A stretch of 64,000 nucleotides of DNA from the NCBI RefSeq assembly GCF_022095615.2, contig NZ_CP155562.1, positions 1 to 64,000 on the forward strand, in the 5' to 3' direction. Made by a program: the position numbers and the translations under genes. The DNA is from Bacillus thuringiensis (GTDB lineage Bacteria > Bacillota > Bacilli > Bacillales > Bacillaceae_G). Positions 18,275-29,607 of this stretch are shown here, piece after piece. Each line of letters starts with the position of its first letter. Positions within the stretch are counted from its first letter, which is position 1. The notes under the pieces were generated by a model. It was not told the origin of the DNA. It worked only from the letters and a program-made list of their open reading frames with translations, and ran no database searches.

Positions 18275-19929
18275 CATGCCCATCAACTTAAGAATTTGCA
18301 CTACCCCCAAGTGTCAAAAAACGTTATTCTTTCTAAAAAGCTAGCTAGAAAGGATGACATTTTTTATGAATCTTTCAATTCAAGATGAATTACAACTATT
18401 TTCTGAAGAGCTGTATCGTCATTTAACCCCTTCTCTTTTGGAAGAACTCGCTAAAGAATTAGGTTTTGTAAAAAGAAAACGAAAGTTTTCAGGAAATGAA
18501 TTAGCTACCATATGTATCTGGGTCAGTCAACGTACAGCGAGTGATTCTCTCGTTCGACTATGCAGTCAATTACACGCCGCCACAGGCACTCTTATGAGTC
18601 CAGAAGGACTCAATAAACGCTTTGATAAAAAAGCGGTTGAATTTTTGAAATATATTTTTTCTGCATTATGGAAAAGTAAACTTTGTAAAACATCAGCCAT
18701 TTCAAGTGCAGCACTCACGTATTTTCAACGAATCCGTATTTTAGATGCGACGATTTTCCAAGTACCGAAACATTTAGCACATGTATATCCTGGGTCAGGT
18801 GGTTGTGCACAAACTGCAGGTATCAAGATTCAATTAGAATATGACTTACACAGCGGACAGTTTTTAAACTTCCAGGTAGGTCCTGGAAAAAATAATGATA
18901 AAACATTTGGAACAGATTGCTTAGATACCTTACGGCCGGGTGATCTGTGTATTCGTGATTTAGGATATTTTTCATTGGAAGACTTAGATCAAATGGATCA
19001 ACGTGGCGTGTGCTATATATCAAGACTTAAGTTAAACCATACCGTCTATACGAAAAATCCATTTCCAGAATACTTTCGAAATGGGACAATCAAAAAACAG
19101 TCACAGTATATCCAAGTTGATTTAGAGAACATTATGCACACGTTAAAACCAGGACAAACGTATGAAATAAAAGAGTCGTATATTGGCAAGAATCAAAGAT
19201 TATTTACAAGAGTAATTATCTACCGATTAACAGAGGAACAAATACTGGAACGTAGAAAAAAACAAAGCTATACCGAAAGTAAAAAGGGGATTACCTTTTC
19301 AGAAAAGAGTAAACGATTAACGGGTATCAACATATATGTTACGAATACGCCTTGGGAAGTGGTTCCGATGGAACAAATCCATGATTTTTACTCCCTCCGC
19401 TGGCAGATCGAAATCATATTTAAAACGTGGAAATCTCTATTTCAAATTCATCATTGGCAAACTATCAAACAAGAGCGATTAGAATGCCATGTGTATGGAA
19501 AACTCATTGCCATTTTTATATGTTCTTCCACGATGTTTAAGATGCGCCAACTTCTGTTGCAAAAGCACAAAAGAGAACTAAGCGAATATAAAGCAATTGG
19601 GATGATTCAAGATCATCTATCCCTGTTATATCAAGCGATACAGAGAAACACCCGTATAATAACAAAGGTTTTAATCCGCCTGTTTACCCTACTAAAGAAA
19701 AATGGCCGGAAATCCCATCGATATGAGAAGAAAACTATCTTTGATATTATGGGTGTTGTCTATGAGTATAATGGATTGAGAAAACAAAAGAAAGCTGCAT
19801 AAGAAAAAAATGAAACCCGTTAGGGTTTATTTCGTATGCTCATTTTTAAGAGGATTATACTGTTTAAAAGTTTGTTCATTTCAATTAATGGAAAACCGTA
19901 GAGTTTCTATCCTTAAGTTGATGGGCATG
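18275..19929 (+). mobile_element. IS231 copy B in the left Tn4430 end
   Basis: This 1655-bp element has terminal repeats CATGCCCATCAACTTAAGAA (18275-18294) and TCCTTAAGTTGATGGGCATG. Perfect 11-bp direct repeats GGGTACCGCCA lie at 18264-18274 and 19930-19940. IS231 is known to prefer Tn4430 ends as targets, and this insertion shows it. Confidence 0.96.
18366..19802 (+). CDS. IS231 transposase (copy B)
   Basis: This is a 478-residue IS4-family transposase with [17 protein letters not shown] and the YREK signature [15 protein letters not shown]. It is identical to copy C (24204-25640) and differs at many positions from copy A. The start is the ATG at 18366 behind GAAAGGATGACA, with the same RBS-masking inverted repeat seen in other IS231 copies. 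All catalytic residues are present. Confidence 0.97.
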   Translation: MNLSIQDELQLFSEELYRHLTPSLLEELAKELGFVKRKRKFSGNELATICIWVSQRTASDSLVRLCSQLHAATGTLMSPEGLNKRFDKKAVEFLKYIFSALWKSKLCKTSAISSAALTYFQRIRILDATIFQVPKHLAHVYPGSGGCAQTAGIKIQLEYDLHSGQFLNFQVGPGKNNDKTFGTDCLDTLRPGDLCIRDLGYFSLEDLDQMDQRGVCYISRLKLNHTVYTKNPFPEYFRNGTIKKQSQYIQVDLENIMHTLKPGQTYEIKESYIGKNQRLFTRVIIYRLTEEQILERRKKQSYTESKKGITFSEKSKRLTGINIYVTNTPWEVVPMEQIHDFYSLRWQIEIIFKTWKSLFQIHHWQTIKQERLECHVYGKLIAIFICSSTMFKMRQLLLQKHKRELSEYKAIGMIQDHLSLLYQAIQRNTRIITKVLIRLFTLLKKNGRKSHRYEKKTIFDIMGVVYEYNGLRKQKKAA

Positions 19930-19994
19930 GGGTACCGCCAGCATTTCGGAAAAAAACCACGCTAAGGATTTTTTCTATAAAAAGAGCCGTTATA

Positions 19995-22958
19995 TTAAGA
20001 ATAAAACGGCTCTTTTATACGTAAAGGACGTAAATTCATTTGCCCAGTGTCATGTAATCCTTCAAATTTGTATTCTCCAAGAAAATTGATATGTTCCCAT
20101 CCTAACGGCCACGCATATGGCATTAAATCTTCTCTAAATTCTCCTCTTGCTTTTAATTCTTCTACGGCTTTTTCCATATATACAGTGTTCCACACACTTA
20201 TAGCGTTAATAATTATGTTTAGTGCACTAGCTCTTTGTAACTGGTCTTGGAGAGCACGTTCTCTAAATTCTCCACGTTGTCCAAAAAATATAATTCTAGC
20301 TAATGCATTGATTGCTTCTCCTTTATTTAAACCTTTTTGAACCCGTCTCCTTACGGCTTTATTAGATATGTAATCCAGCGTAAAGAGGGTTTTCTCGATT
20401 CGTCCCATTTCTCCAAGTGCTGTTGCGAGTTTATTTTGTCTTGCATATGATCCGAGCTTCCCCATGATAAGAGCGCTAGATACTTTTCCTGTTTGAACCG
20501 AGTATGCCAACCTTCTAATATCTTCATAGTTTTCTTTTATTAACTTTACATTAATTTTTCCTTTTAAAAGTGCTTGAACATTTTCATATTCTTCTCCACC
20601 AGGTATAGAAAAAAGCTTAGTATCTGCCAAATCACGAATACGAGGAGCAAATCGAAATCCCAACAAGTGTGTTAAAGCGAAAACTTGATCTGTATATCCA
20701 GCTGTATCTGTGTAATGTTCTTCAATTTTTAAATCTGTTTCATGATGAAGAAGCCCATCTAATACATGAAGAGCATCTCGTGCATTGGTAGTAATGACTT
20801 TCACATGATAGGCAGATAGCTGATCACTTACAAATCGATAAATGGTTCCACCTTTTCCCGTTCCATAGTGTGGATTGGAATCTGCATGTAGAGAACGTAC
20901 AGCAATGGATAAACGCATACCATCAGAAGAAGAAGTTGTCCCATCTCCCCAATAGGATGATAACTTTTGTTCCTTTTGGAAATTCACGAGAATAGATTGA
21001 GCGCGAACCATTGCATCATCATACATTCTCCATTGTGAAGCATTTGCCATTTGTCTATAGGAGATTCCAGGGGTAGCTTCCGCCATTTTTGTAAGACCTA
21101 TATTTGTCCCCATTGCCATCAAAGTAGCTAATACAATATTCTGTTCCTCTTGATCAGGAGATTGATTGGTAGAGGCGTGGATAAATTGATCATGAAATCC
21201 AGTCCAACTGGCCACTTCTATTAGTAAATCTGTCAGTTTTATTCTGGGTAACATACTATGAAGAAGTTTACTAAATGCTTTTGCTTCTTCTGGAGTTCCT
21301 CTATCCAATCGCTCAACATGTAGTTTTCCTTGACTAATATCTACTCCTTCTAATTTCTCGCTATTTTTTGATAACCATTCTAAATGTTCATTTAATCGGT
21401 TTATTCGGTCAGTTATATAATCTTCAGCTTTTAAAGGGGCTGTAAGGCCATTTGGAATGTTTGAAACTTCGTTCCATTCATCATACGGTATAAGATAATC
21501 ATCAAATGCCTTATGATGTCTACTGCCTGATACAAAAATATCTCCTGAACGAATATGATTTCTTAACTCGGTTAAAGCTGCCAATTCATAATAGTGCCGA
21601 TTAATGTTTCCGTCATCATCATATACATGTTTTTGCCAACGGTTAGATACAAAGTGTAAGGGAGCGCCATGAGGCACTTTTCGTTTACCTGTTTCATTCA
21701 ATTCATGAATCGTATCAAGTGCTTGTAAAACGGGTTCTCCAGATTTCGTCGCTCTAAAATGAAGACTGCGTAATAAAGTAGGTGCATATCGTCTAACATA
21801 GGAATAACGAGTATTTAACAAATCCAAATAGTCATAATTTAAAGGCCGTGATAGTTGTTTTGCTTCTTCAACAGATTCGACCATCTCATTCCATGACATT
21901 ACTTCATCTAGGGCTGCAAAAGCATCTTTACCCGTTTCTTTTGCCTCAATTAGTGTCCCGCATACAGTAATAAATTGTAAAATCTTCTCGTTTAATTTTT
22001 TCCCATTTGCTTGCTGTATTTCGTCTTGTTCTTTTTTCCCTTTTGTTTGAAGATTCATCATAAGACGATCATGAATTTCAATTGCGTAATCTATAAGGTC
22101 TTGTGTAATCTCCAATAAAAATGAGACTAACATACTATATCTTTTTACTTCATTGAATCGTCTAAAAGCATATGGCTCATATTTTGATCCTAATCTAGCG
22201 AGCTGCCGAAGACGATTTGTATTAATTTTTGTGGTATCAATAGTAAGACCAATTTTTTGAACAAATTGTAATCGGTCTATTACTTTTAAAAATGATTCTG
22301 GTGAAGGCTGGGCCGGTACATCTTTTAGCCATGCTAATGGAGATTTACCATTTATAGTTGGTAAAAGTAACGCATCTAATTGATCTTTTTGTTCTTGGAC
22401 CAAACCGTCATGTAGTATACTATACACTTTCTGATCTGCTTGTTGCTTTGCTTCCCAGACGATATCTTCAATCACATACATAGCTGGAAGAATGACTTTC
22501 ATTTTTCGCAATGTAGATATTGTTATTTCAATTAAATAGAGGGTATTATTGTTATCCATTGCTTGTTGCACTAAAAATTGTAATAAAGTTTCTTTATATT
22601 CAGAAGAAAAATTCTGATATCCATATTCTGTTCGAATTTCCCCAAGATGCTCCCATAAAGTATTCCCACGTTTGGCATATACTAAAAATTCTTCAGGTGG
22701 AATCTGTAACTGACTCGCAACGTAAGCCACTACATATTGTGGAATGTCTTTATATTCTGTTAAGGACCAGCCAGGATAACGAATTAATGCAAGCTGAAGA
22801 GCGAACCCTAAACGATTGTATCCTCTACGGTGTTTTAATATTAAATGTAAGTCATGTTTAGAAAAAGTATGAAATGTTACCAAATCCCATTCTGTTAAAC
22901 GTGATAAATCCATTAACTCATTTCGTTGTGCCTCTGACAGTAATTGTTTAACTCCCAT
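19995..22958 (-). CDS. tnpA: Tn4430 transposase
   Basis: This 987-residue Tn3-family replicative transposase matches the known length of the Tn4430 enzyme. The N-terminal region (MGVKQLLSEAQRNELMDLSRL) contacts the terminal repeats. Catalytic motifs include SSSDGMRLSIAVRSLHA (first Asp), YTDTAGYTDQVFALTHLLGF (second Asp) and the C-terminal block KGEAINALARIIFFGQRGEFRER. It ends just inside the left terminal repeat. It lies 18 bases downstream of tnpI in the same direction, so both probably share the promoter within the resolution site. Confidence 0.97.
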   Translation of the reverse strand: MGVKQLLSEAQRNELMDLSRLTEWDLVTFHTFSKHDLHLILKHRRGYNRLGFALQLALIRYPGWSLTEYKDIPQYVVAYVASQLQIPPEEFLVYAKRGNTLWEHLGEIRTEYGYQNFSSEYKETLLQFLVQQAMDNNNTLYLIEITISTLRKMKVILPAMYVIEDIVWEAKQQADQKVYSILHDGLVQEQKDQLDALLLPTINGKSPLAWLKDVPAQPSPESFLKVIDRLQFVQKIGLTIDTTKINTNRLRQLARLGSKYEPYAFRRFNEVKRYSMLVSFLLEITQDLIDYAIEIHDRLMMNLQTKGKKEQDEIQQANGKKLNEKILQFITVCGTLIEAKETGKDAFAALDEVMSWNEMVESVEEAKQLSRPLNYDYLDLLNTRYSYVRRYAPTLLRSLHFRATKSGEPVLQALDTIHELNETGKRKVPHGAPLHFVSNRWQKHVYDDDGNINRHYYELAALTELRNHIRSGDIFVSGSRHHKAFDDYLIPYDEWNEVSNIPNGLTAPLKAEDYITDRINRLNEHLEWLSKNSEKLEGVDISQGKLHVERLDRGTPEEAKAFSKLLHSMLPRIKLTDLLIEVASWTGFHDQFIHASTNQSPDQEEQNIVLATLMAMGTNIGLTKMAEATPGISYRQMANASQWRMYDDAMVRAQSILVNFQKEQKLSSYWGDGTTSSSDGMRLSIAVRSLHADSNPHYGTGKGGTIYRFVSDQLSAYHVKVITTNARDALHVLDGLLHHETDLKIEEHYTDTAGYTDQVFALTHLLGFRFAPRIRDLADTKLFSIPGGEEYENVQALLKGKINVKLIKENYEDIRRLAYSVQTGKVSSALIMGKLGSYARQNKLATALGEMGRIEKTLFTLDYISNKAVRRRVQKGLNKGEAINALARIIFFGQRGEFRERALQDQLQRASALNIIINAISVWNTVYMEKAVEELKARGEFREDLMPYAWPLGWEHINFLGEYKFEGLHDTGQMNLRPLRIKEPFYS

Positions 22959-22976
22959 TGTTTCCCCTTTACTCCT

Positions 22977-23831
22977 TTATAAGAGCTCCATTTTATTTTT
23001 TAGCTGCAGTTGGTTTGGATTTGTGTAAAGTAGTGTCGTATGGATGTTAGAGTGCCCAGCTTGATTTGCAACTTCATGAATGCTAAATCCTTTTTCAATT
23101 GCATTCGTACAGAAGAAGTGTCGTAATTGGTGTGGAGTAATAACATTGCTGTATGATTTAAAGATACGATTGACGACCGTACGGTCGAGCTTTTCTCGCT
23201 TTTTACTAATAAAAAGATACGGAGATTCATGTGCTGTACTGTATGTTTTTCGATCGATGAGATAATCTTTGATAGCACTAAGTACCTTACTATTTAGTAA
23301 TACAATTCGTTGTTTACCTCCTTTTCCACTTCGAATAATACATTCCCCAGTCTGTAAATTGAAGTCATTCATTTTGATAGATAATGCCTCTGAAATACGT
23401 ACTCCTGTATATGCTAGGAGAGTGGCAATTGCATAATTACGTTTGTTATTATCCTCTAACACACTTTGTAAAAACTTTTTTACATCTAATTCAACAATTT
23501 GGGTTGGAGAAGCATAGACAGTTTGAACCTTTATCATGTCTGTTTTTAAAATTACTTGATCTTGTTGACTTCCTTTCTGTATTAGAAATTCATTAAATTT
23601 AGCAAGGCTACTAATCTTGTGGTTAATGGACTTGGCGTTCAACATTTTGACATTCTTTAAATAACTAATGTACTCTAAGATATTTTGTCGGTACAATTTT
23701 GTTAATTTTCTGTCATAGGAACCTTCAAACCATTTTATGTACTGTCTAATACCTGATGTGTATCCCTGAACAGTGTTCTCAGTTTTATTCTCTTGTTTAA
23801 GATAAGAAGAAAACTGTTTTGCAACATCCAT
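22977..23831 (-). CDS. tnpI: Tn4430 TnpI tyrosine recombinase
   Basis: This 284-residue site-specific recombinase resolves Tn4430 cointegrates at the internal resolution site; it is unusual for the Tn3 family in being a tyrosine enzyme. It shows a SAM-like N-terminal core-binding domain (FSSYLKQENKTENTVQGYTS). The full catalytic set follows: Arg in TGVRISEALSI, HQLRH, the His in AGHSNIHTT, and the nucleophile in LLYTNP. The ATG at 23831 lies directly beside the resolution site, so TnpI binding probably represses the tnpI-tnpA operon. Confidence 0.97.
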   Translation of the reverse strand: MDVAKQFSSYLKQENKTENTVQGYTSGIRQYIKWFEGSYDRKLTKLYRQNILEYISYLKNVKMLNAKSINHKISSLAKFNEFLIQKGSQQDQVILKTDMIKVQTVYASPTQIVELDVKKFLQSVLEDNNKRNYAIATLLAYTGVRISEALSIKMNDFNLQTGECIIRSGKGGKQRIVLLNSKVLSAIKDYLIDRKTYSTAHESPYLFISKKREKLDRTVVNRIFKSYSNVITPHQLRHFFCTNAIEKGFSIHEVANQAGHSNIHTTLLYTNPNQLQLKNKMELL

Positions 23832-23848
23832 GTGATTTCCTCCGCGTC

Positions 23849-23963
23849 TATAAATTGTGTTGCGTCTAAAAGTATTTATTTATCGATAAATTGTGTTGCG
23901 TTAAACCCCTAGATTTATATTTATTATAACACCTAATACAACACAATTAATATTGTGTTGTAT
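23849..23963. promoter_or_regulatory. Tn4430 internal resolution site (IRS)
   Basis: Two direct repeats (ATAAATTGTGTTGCG at 23850 and 23886) precede a core palindrome with 12-bp arms ATACAACACAAT and ATTGTGTTGTAT around TAAT (23936-23963). All share the motif TTGTGTTG. This is the four-motif layout known for the TnpI target: two accessory repeats and one crossover core. Positions 23964-24039 show nothing further before the terminal repeat. Confidence 0.88.
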
Positions 23964-24076
23964 TATTTTTTGTATAAAAAAAGACACTGTATGTGTCTTG
24001 GAATAATGATATATTTTCTGATTTTTTAACTCTGATTTTCTTAGCGTGGTTTTTTTCCGAAATGCTGGCGGTACCC

Positions 24077-25731
24077 CATGCCCATCAACTTAAGGATAGA
24101 AACTCTACGGTTTTCCATTAATTGAAATGAACAAACTTTTAAACAGTATAATCCTCTTAAAAATGAGCATACGAAATAAACCCTAACGGGTTTCATTTTT
24201 TTCTTATGCAGCTTTCTTTTGTTTTCTCAATCCATTATACTCATAGACAACACCCATAATATCAAAGATAGTTTTCTTCTCATATCGATGGGATTTCCGG
24301 CCATTTTTCTTTAGTAGGGTAAACAGGCGGATTAAAACCTTTGTTATTATACGGGTGTTTCTCTGTATCGCTTGATATAACAGGGATAGATGATCTTGAA
24401 TCATCCCAATTGCTTTATATTCGCTTAGTTCTCTTTTGTGCTTTTGCAACAGAAGTTGGCGCATCTTAAACATCGTGGAAGAACATATAAAAATGGCAAT
24501 GAGTTTTCCATACACATGGCATTCTAATCGCTCTTGTTTGATAGTTTGCCAATGATGAATTTGAAATAGAGATTTCCACGTTTTAAATATGATTTCGATC
24601 TGCCAGCGGAGGGAGTAAAAATCATGGATTTGTTCCATCGGAACCACTTCCCAAGGCGTATTCGTAACATATATGTTGATACCCGTTAATCGTTTACTCT
24701 TTTCTGAAAAGGTAATCCCCTTTTTACTTTCGGTATAGCTTTGTTTTTTTCTACGTTCCAGTATTTGTTCCTCTGTTAATCGGTAGATAATTACTCTTGT
24801 AAATAATCTTTGATTCTTGCCAATATACGACTCTTTTATTTCATACGTTTGTCCTGGTTTTAACGTGTGCATAATGTTCTCTAAATCAACTTGGATATAC
24901 TGTGACTGTTTTTTGATTGTCCCATTTCGAAAGTATTCTGGAAATGGATTTTTCGTATAGACGGTATGGTTTAACTTAAGTCTTGATATATAGCACACGC
25001 CACGTTGATCCATTTGATCTAAGTCTTCCAATGAAAAATATCCTAAATCACGAATACACAGATCACCCGGCCGTAAGGTATCTAAGCAATCTGTTCCAAA
25101 TGTTTTATCATTATTTTTTCCAGGACCTACCTGGAAGTTTAAAAACTGTCCGCTGTGTAAGTCATATTCTAATTGAATCTTGATACCTGCAGTTTGTGCA
25201 CAACCACCTGACCCAGGATATACATGTGCTAAATGTTTCGGTACTTGGAAAATCGTCGCATCTAAAATACGGATTCGTTGAAAATACGTGAGTGCTGCAC
25301 TTGAAATGGCTGATGTTTTACAAAGTTTACTTTTCCATAATGCAGAAAAAATATATTTCAAAAATTCAACCGCTTTTTTATCAAAGCGTTTATTGAGTCC
25401 TTCTGGACTCATAAGAGTGCCTGTGGCGGCGTGTAATTGACTGCATAGTCGAACGAGAGAATCACTCGCTGTACGTTGACTGACCCAGATACATATGGTA
25501 GCTAATTCATTTCCTGAAAACTTTCGTTTTCTTTTTACAAAACCTAATTCTTTAGCGAGTTCTTCCAAAAGAGAAGGGGTTAAATGACGATACAGCTCTT
25601 CAGAAAATAGTTGTAATTCATCTTGAATTGAAAGATTCATAAAAAATGTCATCCTTTCTAGCTAGCTTTTTAGAAAGAATAACGTTTTTTGACACTTGGG
25701 GGTAGTGCAAATTCTTAAGTTGATGGGCATG
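24077..25731 (-). mobile_element. IS231 copy C in the right Tn4430 end
   Basis: This 1655-bp element encodes the same protein as copy B but lies in the opposite direction. Its left flank is the Tn4430 right-end sequence TGGCGGTACCC (24066-24076). The right flank should repeat that but instead reads GGGTACCGCCA, its reverse complement. The flanks are therefore not a simple target duplication, and a rearrangement followed insertion. Confidence 0.94.
24204..25640 (-). CDS. IS231 transposase (copy C)
   Basis: This 478-residue IS4-family transposase is identical to copy B, with the DDE residues and YREK motif intact. The start is the ATG at 25640 behind GAAAGGATGACA. Because B and C are long, identical and inverted around the Tn4430 core, recombination between them can flip the 4.1-kb core back and forth. 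Confidence 0.97.
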   Translation of the reverse strand: MNLSIQDELQLFSEELYRHLTPSLLEELAKELGFVKRKRKFSGNELATICIWVSQRTASDSLVRLCSQLHAATGTLMSPEGLNKRFDKKAVEFLKYIFSALWKSKLCKTSAISSAALTYFQRIRILDATIFQVPKHLAHVYPGSGGCAQTAGIKIQLEYDLHSGQFLNFQVGPGKNNDKTFGTDCLDTLRPGDLCIRDLGYFSLEDLDQMDQRGVCYISRLKLNHTVYTKNPFPEYFRNGTIKKQSQYIQVDLENIMHTLKPGQTYEIKESYIGKNQRLFTRVIIYRLTEEQILERRKKQSYTESKKGITFSEKSKRLTGINIYVTNTPWEVVPMEQIHDFYSLRWQIEIIFKTWKSLFQIHHWQTIKQERLECHVYGKLIAIFICSSTMFKMRQLLLQKHKRELSEYKAIGMIQDHLSLLYQAIQRNTRIITKVLIRLFTLLKKNGRKSHRYEKKTIFDIMGVVYEYNGLRKQKKAA

Positions 25732-25884
25732 GGGTACCGCCACATCGCTATCAAGCTAAAGAAGTAGGTCACCCCCAAAAAGAGAAAATATGTTAAATTC
25801 TCATAGATAACTATCTTATATTAATTACATAATCCAGTGTGATATAATAATATAAAGATATTATATTTAAAAGGGGGATTCAAA

Positions 25885-26103
25885 TTGGTTAAAAACTTAC
25901 CTTTACTAATAGTGATTTTACTACTAGGTATCAGTTCTTCTACATTAAGCACGAACGGATACTTTTCTCCAGTTATAGAATGGTCTTTAATGATTATAAG
26001 TATTATTTTGAACATTACTGCAGTGATAGGTTTATCATTACACGTCCTTGTATATCAACCTATGAAAAGATTTAATAAAAATTTAAAAGGGACCTTCAAA
26101 TAA
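25885..26103 (+). CDS. Small two-helix membrane protein, cassette passenger
   Basis: This 72-residue protein starts at a TTG preceded by a GGGGG ribosome binding site. Two hydrophobic segments are visible, LPLLIVILLLGISSS (residues 5-19) and a longer one (about 32-55), followed by a basic tail RFNKNLKGTF. I do not recognise the family. It lies between the outer and inner left ends of an IS231-like cassette, so it travels as cargo. A membrane location is clear; its role is unknown. Confidence 0.65.
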   Translation: MVKNLPLLIVILLLGISSSTLSTNGYFSPVIEWSLMIISIILNITAVIGLSLHVLVYQPMKRFNKNLKGTFK

Positions 26104-26215
26104 AATAATTATATTTGAGGTAACACCACATCGCTATCGAGCTAAAAAAATGTATCCATAAAGAGAAAAAAACGCTATTCTTTCTGTAGAATCATAGGAA
26201 AGGATGGCGTTTTTT

Positions 26216-29200
26216 ATGTCTGTTTCTGATGAATTACAACTATTTGCTCAAGAGATTCAACGTTTTTTATCTCCAAATACCTTACGGAATCTTGCTCGAG
26301 ATGTTGGTTTCGTACAACGAACCAGTAAGTACCAAGCAAAAGATTTAGTCGCTTTATGTGTATGGATGAACCAAAATATCGCTACGACGTCTTTAACTCA
26401 GTTATCTAGCTGTTTAGAAGCCTCGACAGAAGTGCTCATCAGTCCCGAGGGACTGAACCAACGATTTAATAAAGCAGCCGTCCAATTTCTACAACACATA
26501 CTAGCTGAACTACTAAGCCGAAAATTGACCTCATCTATACCGATTTCTTCTCCATATACTTCTGTTTTTAAGCGTATTCGTATTTTAGATTCAACTGCAT
26601 TTCAACTCCCTGATGTATTTTCATCGGTTTATCCAGGTGCAGGAGGATGTAGCCATACAGCTGGGATAAAAATTCAACTTGAGTATGATTTGTTAAGTGG
26701 ACAGTTCCTTCATATTCATACAGGTCCAGGTAAACAACATGATCGCACTTACGGCTCTTTGTGTGCCCCAACTGTGACAGCAAATGATTTATGTATCCGA
26801 GATTTAGGTTATTTTCATTTAAAAGACCTTCAATATATACAAGATAAAGAGGCCTACTATATCTCTCGTATCAAGTCGAACACACGTATGTATCAAAAAA
26901 ATCCTAACCCTGATTATTTTCAAGATGGAAGAATTAAGAAAGGTACAGAGTATATACAGATAGATATAGAGACGTTAATGAACTCCCTTCAACCAGGACA
27001 AACGTGTGAAGTAGCTGATGCTTATGTAGGAATGAATGATAAAGTGCCAGCTCGTGTAATTGTTCATCGATTAACAAAACAACAGCAACAAAAACGATTA
27101 CAAGATCAAGCTGTAAGAGAAAAAAAGAAAGGAATGAAGTATTCTCCTCGTAGTAAACGACTCAGCGGTATCAATGTATATATGACAAACACCCCTACAG
27201 ATATTGTCCCTATGGGACAGGTACATGACTGGTATTCTTTGCGTTGGCAAATCGGCGTGTCCAGATAAGGACACATTATCTAGTTGGTGAAAGTCCAATC
27301 GGGAGAATAGACTCCACTCCCGTAGCCTGAGAGGCGCCATGAAGTGAAAGCGACATGGCGAAGCCCTCTGACATCACATGCAAAAGGCATGTGGGCAAAT
27401 CTCCAGGTTGTAACGTACAGTGAACGTAGATGTAGCCTCGTTACACGCAATTCCGGTGGCTGAGACGGTCGATAACGTGCGAAAGCAACAAGAACTGACC
27501 GAAACGAGTCTGGAACGGCAGTTCTCACCGGCGGGGTATCAGCGGCGACATGGAGAGAAAGATAATGTGGAAACTGGAGAAGCCCTCGACACCCGATGAA
27601 GAAATCTCATCGAGGAGACCGTCTCTATAACCGCGATCGGGAAGTGAGAACGGTAGGTGTCAGGGTGGCGGAACGGATCGTAGTACCAGAGATCTGCGTG
27701 CAGCAAAACACGCGGGGAGGAAAGGATCCGAACCTGTAAACATTTCGTATGACTAAAGGAGGCAAGGGTGCTATGACAAAAACACCCATCACTTTGCAGG
27801 AACTAAGGCAACGAATCTATCGAAAGGCGAAGTCTGAACCTACGCACCGGTTTTGGGGGATATTTACCCACATTACCAAAATTACAACCCTTCACGAAGC
27901 ATATCAACAGGCGAGGAAAAACAATGGTGCCCCAGGCATTGATGGAAAAAGTTTTGCTGATATAGAACTAGAAGGAGTTATCCCATTCTTAACGGGTATT
28001 CAAGAAGAATTACAAGCTGGAATATACCAACCACAAGCCAATCGAAAAGTAGAAATCCCAAAGACAAACGGCAAAATGCGAACTCTGCAAATTCCGTGTA
28101 TACGAGATCGTGTAGTACAAGGAGCGCTAAAACTCATATTAGAAGCAATTTTTGAAGCTGATTTCTGTCCAAACTCGTATGGGTTTCGGCCGAAACGCTC
28201 TCCACATCAGGCATTGGCAGAAGTACGACGCAGTATATTGCGCCGTATGACCATAATAATTGATGTTGATTTGTCACGCTACTTTGATACAATCCGACAC
28301 AACATATTATTGGAGAAAATCGCGAAACGTGTCCAAGACCCACAGGTTATGCATCTTGTAAAACAGGTAATTAAGGCAACAGGAAAGATCGGTGTCCCGC
28401 AAGGGGGACCATTTTCTCCACTAGCCGCGAACATTTACCTCAATGAAGTGGATTGGACATTTGATACCATTCGACGTAAAACAGCTGATGGCAATTACGA
28501 AGCTGTAAACTATCACCGTTTTGCCGACGATATAGTTATCGCTGTAAGCGGACACTCCAGTAAAAGTGGATGGGCTGAACTGGCATTACGACGACTGTGG
28601 GAACAGTTAAAGCCTTTGGGAGTTGAACTGAATCTGGAGAAGACTCAGATGGTCAATGTCCTAAAAGGAGAATCCTTCGGATTTTTAGGATTTGACCTGA
28701 GACGAATACCGAACCGAAATAAGAATGGATTCTTCGTTTTCATGATCCCGAAGAAGAAAGCTCGCACGACAGTGAAAGCAAAAATTCGCGAACTCATTCA
28801 AAACGCAGGAGCGAAGCCAGCACAAGACTTAATAAAACAAATCAATGCCGTACTGACTGGATGGGTGAACTACTTCCGGGTTGGGAACTCTAGTCAAGCT
28901 TTCAGTGAAGTACGTGATTATACGGAGATGAAAATTCGCACACTGTTAACGAGAAGGAAACGACGACGAAAGCGTAGCATCGGATGGCAGAGATGGAGTA
29001 ACGAATATCTCTATGGTGTACTGGGGCTTTACTGGGACTGGAAAGTCCTTCCCCTGAAAAGTGCAGAGAGTTTCCGATGAAAGTGTCTGCCATTTGATAG
29101 GTCTCATAACCCTTTTGATGAAGTTTATGGGGTGAGCTGCTTGAGGGAAAACCTCACGAGCAGTTCTTATGGGGAGAGGCTGGAAACGGATCACAACTGA

Positions 29201-29607
29201 TACCGCGCCAGTCTTTTACCCGACAAATTTTATTTAAAACGTGGAAGTCATTCTTTCAAATTCATCATTGTAAAAAGATAAAAGCAGAACGATTAGAGTG
29301 CCATTTATATGGTCAATTGATTGCCATTCTACTCTGTTCTTCTATCATGTTTCAAATGCGCCAATTGCTCCTCATGAAGAAAAAACGAGAGCTTAGTGAG
29401 TATAAAGCCATATATATGATTAAAGACTATTTTCTTCTTCTATTCCAAACTATACAGAAAAACACCCAAGAGCTATCAAAGGTGTTACTTCGTCTGTTCA
29501 ATCTTCTACAGCAAAACGGGCGGAAATCTCATCGATATGAGAAAAAAACGGTCTTTGATATATTAGGTGTCGTTTACAATTCTATGTCTGATAATCAAGC
29601 CGCTTAA
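26216..29607 (+). CDS. IS231-like transposase, two exons around a group II intron
   Basis: Exon 1 is 26216-27254 and exon 2 is 29225-29607. Spliced they give 473 residues with [17 protein letters not shown] and the YREK signature [15 protein letters not shown]. The ATG at 26216 follows GGAAAGGATGGCG in the usual masking inverted repeat. The intron splits the GAA codon of the catalytic Glu in the YREK motif, after its first base. Without splicing the protein ends seven residues into the intron and lacks the Glu. With splicing the enzyme looks complete. It is well diverged from the other IS231 copies here. Confidence 0.88.
27255..29224 (+). ncRNA. Group II intron
   Basis: This is a 1970-nt self-splicing retroelement inside a transposase gene. 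The boundaries are set by restoring the conserved transposase sequence: ...CAAATCG at the 5' side and AAATTTTATTT at the 3' side. Domain V is visible at about 29131-29166 (GAGCTGCTTGAG, loop, CTCACGAGCAGTTC). Domain VI follows with ACAACTGATACC, and the intron ends in AC, a proper AY 3' end. The 5' end reads GCGUG rather than the usual GUGYG, which starts two bases later as GUGUC. Structured domains I-III occupy 27255-27770, and the reverse transcriptase gene lies in domain IV. Confidence 0.9.
27773..29080 (+). CDS. ltrA: Group II intron reverse transcriptase/maturase
   Basis: This 435-residue intron-encoded protein helps splicing and copies the intron at its target. Reverse-transcriptase blocks are clear: [83 protein letters not shown], the catalytic [11 protein letters not shown], and [11 protein letters not shown] maturase domain ([19 protein letters not shown]) follows. 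No HNH endonuclease domain is visible, so target-primed copying would rely on nicks elsewhere. The start is the ATG at 27773, eleven bases after AAAGGAGG. Confidence 0.95.
   Translation: MTKTPITLQELRQRIYRKAKSEPTHRFWGIFTHITKITTLHEAYQQARKNNGAPGIDGKSFADIELEGVIPFLTGIQEELQAGIYQPQANRKVEIPKTNGKMRTLQIPCIRDRVVQGALKLILEAIFEADFCPNSYGFRPKRSPHQALAEVRRSILRRMTIIIDVDLSRYFDTIRHNILLEKIAKRVQDPQVMHLVKQVIKATGKIGVPQGGPFSPLAANIYLNEVDWTFDTIRRKTADGNYEAVNYHRFADDIVIAVSGHSSKSGWAELALRRLWEQLKPLGVELNLEKTQMVNVLKGESFGFLGFDLRRIPNRNKNGFFVFMIPKKKARTTVKAKIRELIQNAGAKPAQDLIKQINAVLTGWVNYFRVGNSSQAFSEVRDYTEMKIRTLLTRRKRRRKRSIGWQRWSNEYLYGVLGLYWDWKVLPLKSAESFR

Noticed and set aside
25732..25742. A second complete Tn4430 left end
   Set aside because: Only the 11 bases GGGTACCGCCA are present; the inner repeat GCATTTCGG does not follow, so it is an IS flank and not a transposon end.
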